A stretch of DNA of 64,000 nt from Chaenocephalus aceratus (taxonomy: Eukaryota; Chordata; Actinopteri; Perciformes; Channichthyidae). Positions within the stretch are counted from its first letter, which is position 1, and each line of letters opens with the position of its first letter. Both the position numbers and the translations under genes were made by a program. The stretch lies in assembly GCA_023974075.1 (NCBI GenBank), contig CM043798.1, positions 25,732,925 through 25,796,924 on the forward strand. The letters run 5' to 3'. Shown piece by piece: positions 60,863 to 64,000 of the stretch. The notes under the pieces were generated by a model, which did no database searches, was not told where the DNA came from, and saw nothing but the letters and a program-made list of their open reading frames with translations.

Positions 60863-63269
60863 TAAACTGTTTTGTCATATTGAAAAATGTTATGTTTGTC
60901 AAAGGGGCAAGATTGTGATCACAATGGTCACAGTTGGCTAGAATGAAACTTGGGAAATACTCCCAAACTGAAATGCCTCTTGTTCGATCCCATTAAAGAT
61001 AACAAGCAGTGAGTGTCTGTTTATCAAGATAAGTTAGTGACAGTATAATGTAATAGAAACTGTTGGCTTGAAAGGACCTCATAAACATGTTACAGCTCAT
61101 GTTTACATACTGAAACAAAAAATATATAATTATATATTGTTGAACAATTTCGGCACCAAAATATTTTTTCTTTGTCAAAATTATACTTCTCTCCATGGAC
61201 TGTATATATATATATATTTATATATATATATGTATTTCTAATTTAGATGTCTATCAACCTAACCCCAGTCTCACATTTCAAACTGCATACTTCAAAGGAA
61301 GTTGTGCATTTTTACTGGCAGGCGTTCTTGGGTCACTGGTCGGTGGTGTAGCCTACTCGGACTCTCAGTTACTAAGTAATAAGTCCTTTGTAAGAAGAAT
61401 GGAGCTTTGGATTTAATGGCTGCTTAGGGATTTGTGGACACATAAAAACTGCAGTTAAATTCTCTTTGAGAACTGGGTTTTTCCACACTTTCACAACCAC
61501 TGAGACATTTCCTTCTCTTTGTGCAAACAAAACCAAGTTGTGTTTTCTGTTTCTGTGCCAAACACATTTGAAAATAAATGTATAGTTCAATCCAAACTGA
61601 CATCATTTAAACCCAACATCTGATGATTTGGATATCAGTCCAGCTTCTTCTTTCAAAACATTTTCTCTGTGTGTTTCTTTGTTTGTTTTAGTGTGTGAGG
61701 TTGGTGTACACATACTGTATGTTTCCCTGTGGAGGTTTATCTCTAACTGAGAGGAAACAGAGGCTGACTGAGAAGCTGCTGCCTCCCTTTGGGCAGAGTG
61801 AGAATCACAGACAGAAGAGCCAAACTTCACAGAGTTCAACTTGTTTCTTTCATGTCAGAGTTACAACATCTAAAAGTCACAGGATCCAGATCTGTCAGAT
61901 ACGTCGTATATCACAGCACTTGCACTTACACTGACTCCTCTATGCGTTCCTTACCCTCACAGCCCACACCAATTCACATACATGTGATCTTCTCTGAACA
62001 AAAAAATACTTTATGTGTCCATACTTACAATCAGCCTATAGTCTGACTCACAGATCCCACACAGACTGAACAAAGCTGCGCTCAAAGCTCAACTGCAGCT
62101 TTTATTCCACACCGTGGGCTCTTCATGCTTTGTTTCCACTCAATTCCATTTCTTCTGGAAATGTATATCCGAAATAATAAAGACCCAGGTCTACATTTCA
62201 CAGACTCTGTAATCATCTAACAACAGAAAGGTTGTTTTAAAGTTTCAAGTGTATGACGAAGTGCGGTTAGTTATGCTGAAGCCCATAGATGATTCTGCTT
62301 ATTACATATATACCTATTTTAAAACAAAACTGTTATAATGTGGAGACACTGTGATCCACAATTTTCATTGGAGGTGTGTTAAAGATAGAAAAATAGTTGG
62401 TACTTGACGCAAAGAGAGTAACCGAGGATTGATCACAATATCTTTTTTATGTTCATGCTGAGATACTTAAGGCTTGTTTAATATTAGGAAAGATTAAGGT
62501 CTTGAATAAATATTGAACATGTCAAAAGCGTTAAAGCACATGACAATGTTTACTTTCTTGACGTTTAATCTTCCTCACTGAAAAAATTTCACAGTTAAGT
62601 TAGGACATTCCCGATATCTATTTAGATTCCCGCAGCATGTCATCCATAGTTTGAGAAGGTGTAATACAGAGAAAATACCAGGCACAAGACCTTATTTGGT
62701 CCGTCTGAAATTTTCGTCAGAAGTGTCATCTATTGTCATTTAAACAGACTTGACTCATCTGTCCGTCAGAACCTTACTCCGCCCCCCTGCTGATTAAGGT
62801 GAAACTGATAAGAGGGCAGGGGGATTTAGGAGGGAAGATTATCTAAATAAATATTCTGATGCGATAAGCAAAAAACATAGCTTGGATTGTATTTAAATGG
62901 TGTGTTTTATCAGGCTTGTGGCACTATACGCAAAGCAGTGTCACATGTTTTCTTTTGTTAGACTTAGTGACACAGGATGGTTGGGGGAGGGTAAACAGGT
63001 TATGGGTAAGTGGAGTTTAGGGCTGTGGACCTGATGACAAAGCTGCCTAACTCCATGGCCCCTCCTCTCTCTCACAAAGGAACGTATACCTGTTCTCCTC
63101 TGTATCCTCTCACATTTACCCAACTCACCTGACTGAAGACGAGCCTCATCCACAGAAGAGGACAAACAATACACAGCCTTACGTCACTTACCAGGGAGGA
63201 ACTACAGAGAGGCCTTTCGAGTCCTGAGTTTCATCTGAAGCAACTGAAACAACAAATCAGCCCTCCACC
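60863..63269. other. Intergenic and 5' flank of the claudin-4-like gene
   Basis: AT-rich. An (AT)n stretch lies at about 61201-61232. Near the gene there is a CRE-like TTACGTCACTT at about 63179 and a TATTTAAAT at about 62889, neither clearly a core promoter. No other coding sequence recognised. Confidence 0.45.
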
Positions 63270-63914
63270 ATGGTGTCTGCTGGGATACAGATCCTGGGCG
63301 CAGCTCTAGGGATCCTGGGATGGATCGGTGCCATCATCGTGTGCGCCATCCCCATGTGGAAGGTCACTGCTTTTATCGGCAGCAACATCGTGACCTCGCA
63401 GACCTCATGGGAAGGTATTTGGATGACCTGTGTGCACCAGAGCACGGGCCAGATGCAGTGTAAGGTGTACGACTCCATGCTGGCTCTCAGCTCCGACATG
63501 CAGGCCGCCCGGGCTCTGATCATCCTCTCCATCGTGGTGGGCGTCCTGGCTATCCTGCTCTCCGTAGCCGGGGGGCAATGCACCAACTGTGTGGAGGATC
63601 CGGCGTCTAAGACCAAGGTGGGCATTGCAGCTGGAGTTATGTTCATCGTAGCCGGGGTCCTCTGCCTAATCCCTGTCTGCTGGACGGCCCACACCATCAT
63701 CCAGAACTTCTACAACCCCCTGATGGTCAGCGCCCAGAAGAGAGAGTTGGGCGCCGCGCTCTACATCGGGTGGGGGGCGGGCGCCCTGATGCTGATCGGA
63801 GGGGGGCTGCTCTGCTGCAACTGCCCCCCCAAGGACGAAGGATCCTACACGACAAAGTACAATGCTGCCAGATCTGAGGCCTCAGCACCAGCCTCCAGCA
63901 AAGACTTTGTCTGA
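63270..63914 (+). CDS. Claudin-4-like tight-junction protein
   Basis: Single coding exon, 214 aa, in good Kozak context (CCACCATGG). Claudin signature: W30, WEGIW51 (Ile in place of the usual Leu of GLW), C54, C64, then [20 protein letters not shown]. Four membrane segments at about 8-28, 81-101, 118-140 and 162-184. The tail CNCPPKDEGSYTTKYNAARS...SSKDFV ends in a PDZ-binding FV, and its KYNAARS wording resembles mammalian CLDN4. It is on the opposite strand to the two claudin-3-like genes. It is the donor of the fragment at 60331-60525. Gene naming among teleost claudins would need a tree. Confidence 0.95.
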   Translation: MVSAGIQILGAALGILGWIGAIIVCAIPMWKVTAFIGSNIVTSQTSWEGIWMTCVHQSTGQMQCKVYDSMLALSSDMQAARALIILSIVVGVLAILLSVAGGQCTNCVEDPASKTKVGIAAGVMFIVAGVLCLIPVCWTAHTIIQNFYNPLMVSAQKRELGAALYIGWGAGALMLIGGGLLCCNCPPKDEGSYTTKYNAARSEASAPASSKDFV

Positions 63915-64000
63915 AACAGAGCTAGGAGTCAGTAAACGCTTCCTGAAGCAATGTTTACTGGGACTGGGGCTACTGGGTTGTGAGTGTTGATACTGTATTT

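Overview
The window is genomic DNA from a ray-finned (teleost) fish. Genes are split by GT-AG introns or, for the claudins, have a single coding exon. Long (CA/GT)n microsatellites and teleost-type repeats (hAT, Harbinger-like MITEs, Tc1, Ty3/gypsy chromovirus, DIRS) fill the spaces. Gene content matches two vertebrate neighbourhoods: CCT6A-SUMF2, and ABHD11-CLDN3-CLDN4 from the Williams-syndrome region of mammals.

Layout. 1-7.8 kb: the 3' four fifths of cct6a (+), with three single-base frame breaks. 9.7-12.9 kb: sumf2 (+), with a GT microsatellite against its last exon. About 14.7-21.3 kb: a coiled-coil gene (+) whose C-terminal half looks like a BICD-family-like cargo adaptor; an upstream exon holds a 27-bp coding minisatellite. 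23.4-30.8 kb: abhd11 (-), six coding exons with a clean reading frame; its introns carry a hAT element with a BED-finger remnant, a Harbinger-like MITE and a nearly intact Tc1 element. 33.4-45.9 kb: a tandemly duplicated unique segment. Its first copy is split by a 9.6-kb nest: an LTR-type element with 5-bp target duplication, containing a long-TIR DNA transposon, containing a very young Ty3/gypsy chromovirus. The second copy keeps the empty site. 46.8-47.7 kb: CA/CACG microsatellites. 48.0-48.7 and 52.8-53.5 kb: two claudin-3-like genes (-). 56.1-57.4 kb: a hAT element with perfect 8-bp target duplication. 57.65-60.2 kb: DIRS-like retroelement remnants interrupted by a second Harbinger-like MITE. 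60.2-60.86 kb: a MITE carrying a captured 195-bp piece of a claudin gene. 63.3-63.9 kb: the claudin-4-like gene (+) from which that piece was copied.

How the genes relate: the three claudins are tight-junction paralogues and probably arose by local duplication. CCT6A (cytosolic chaperonin), SUMF2 (ER), the BICD-like adaptor (microtubule transport) and ABHD11 (mitochondrial hydrolase) are functionally unrelated neighbours kept together by synteny. The most striking observation is the transposon-borne claudin fragment, whose donor lies 3 kb away. Also notable are the nested insertion with its paralogous empty site, and the run of minisatellites whose periods are all multiples of three. Everything here was read by eye; no alignment or database search was run.
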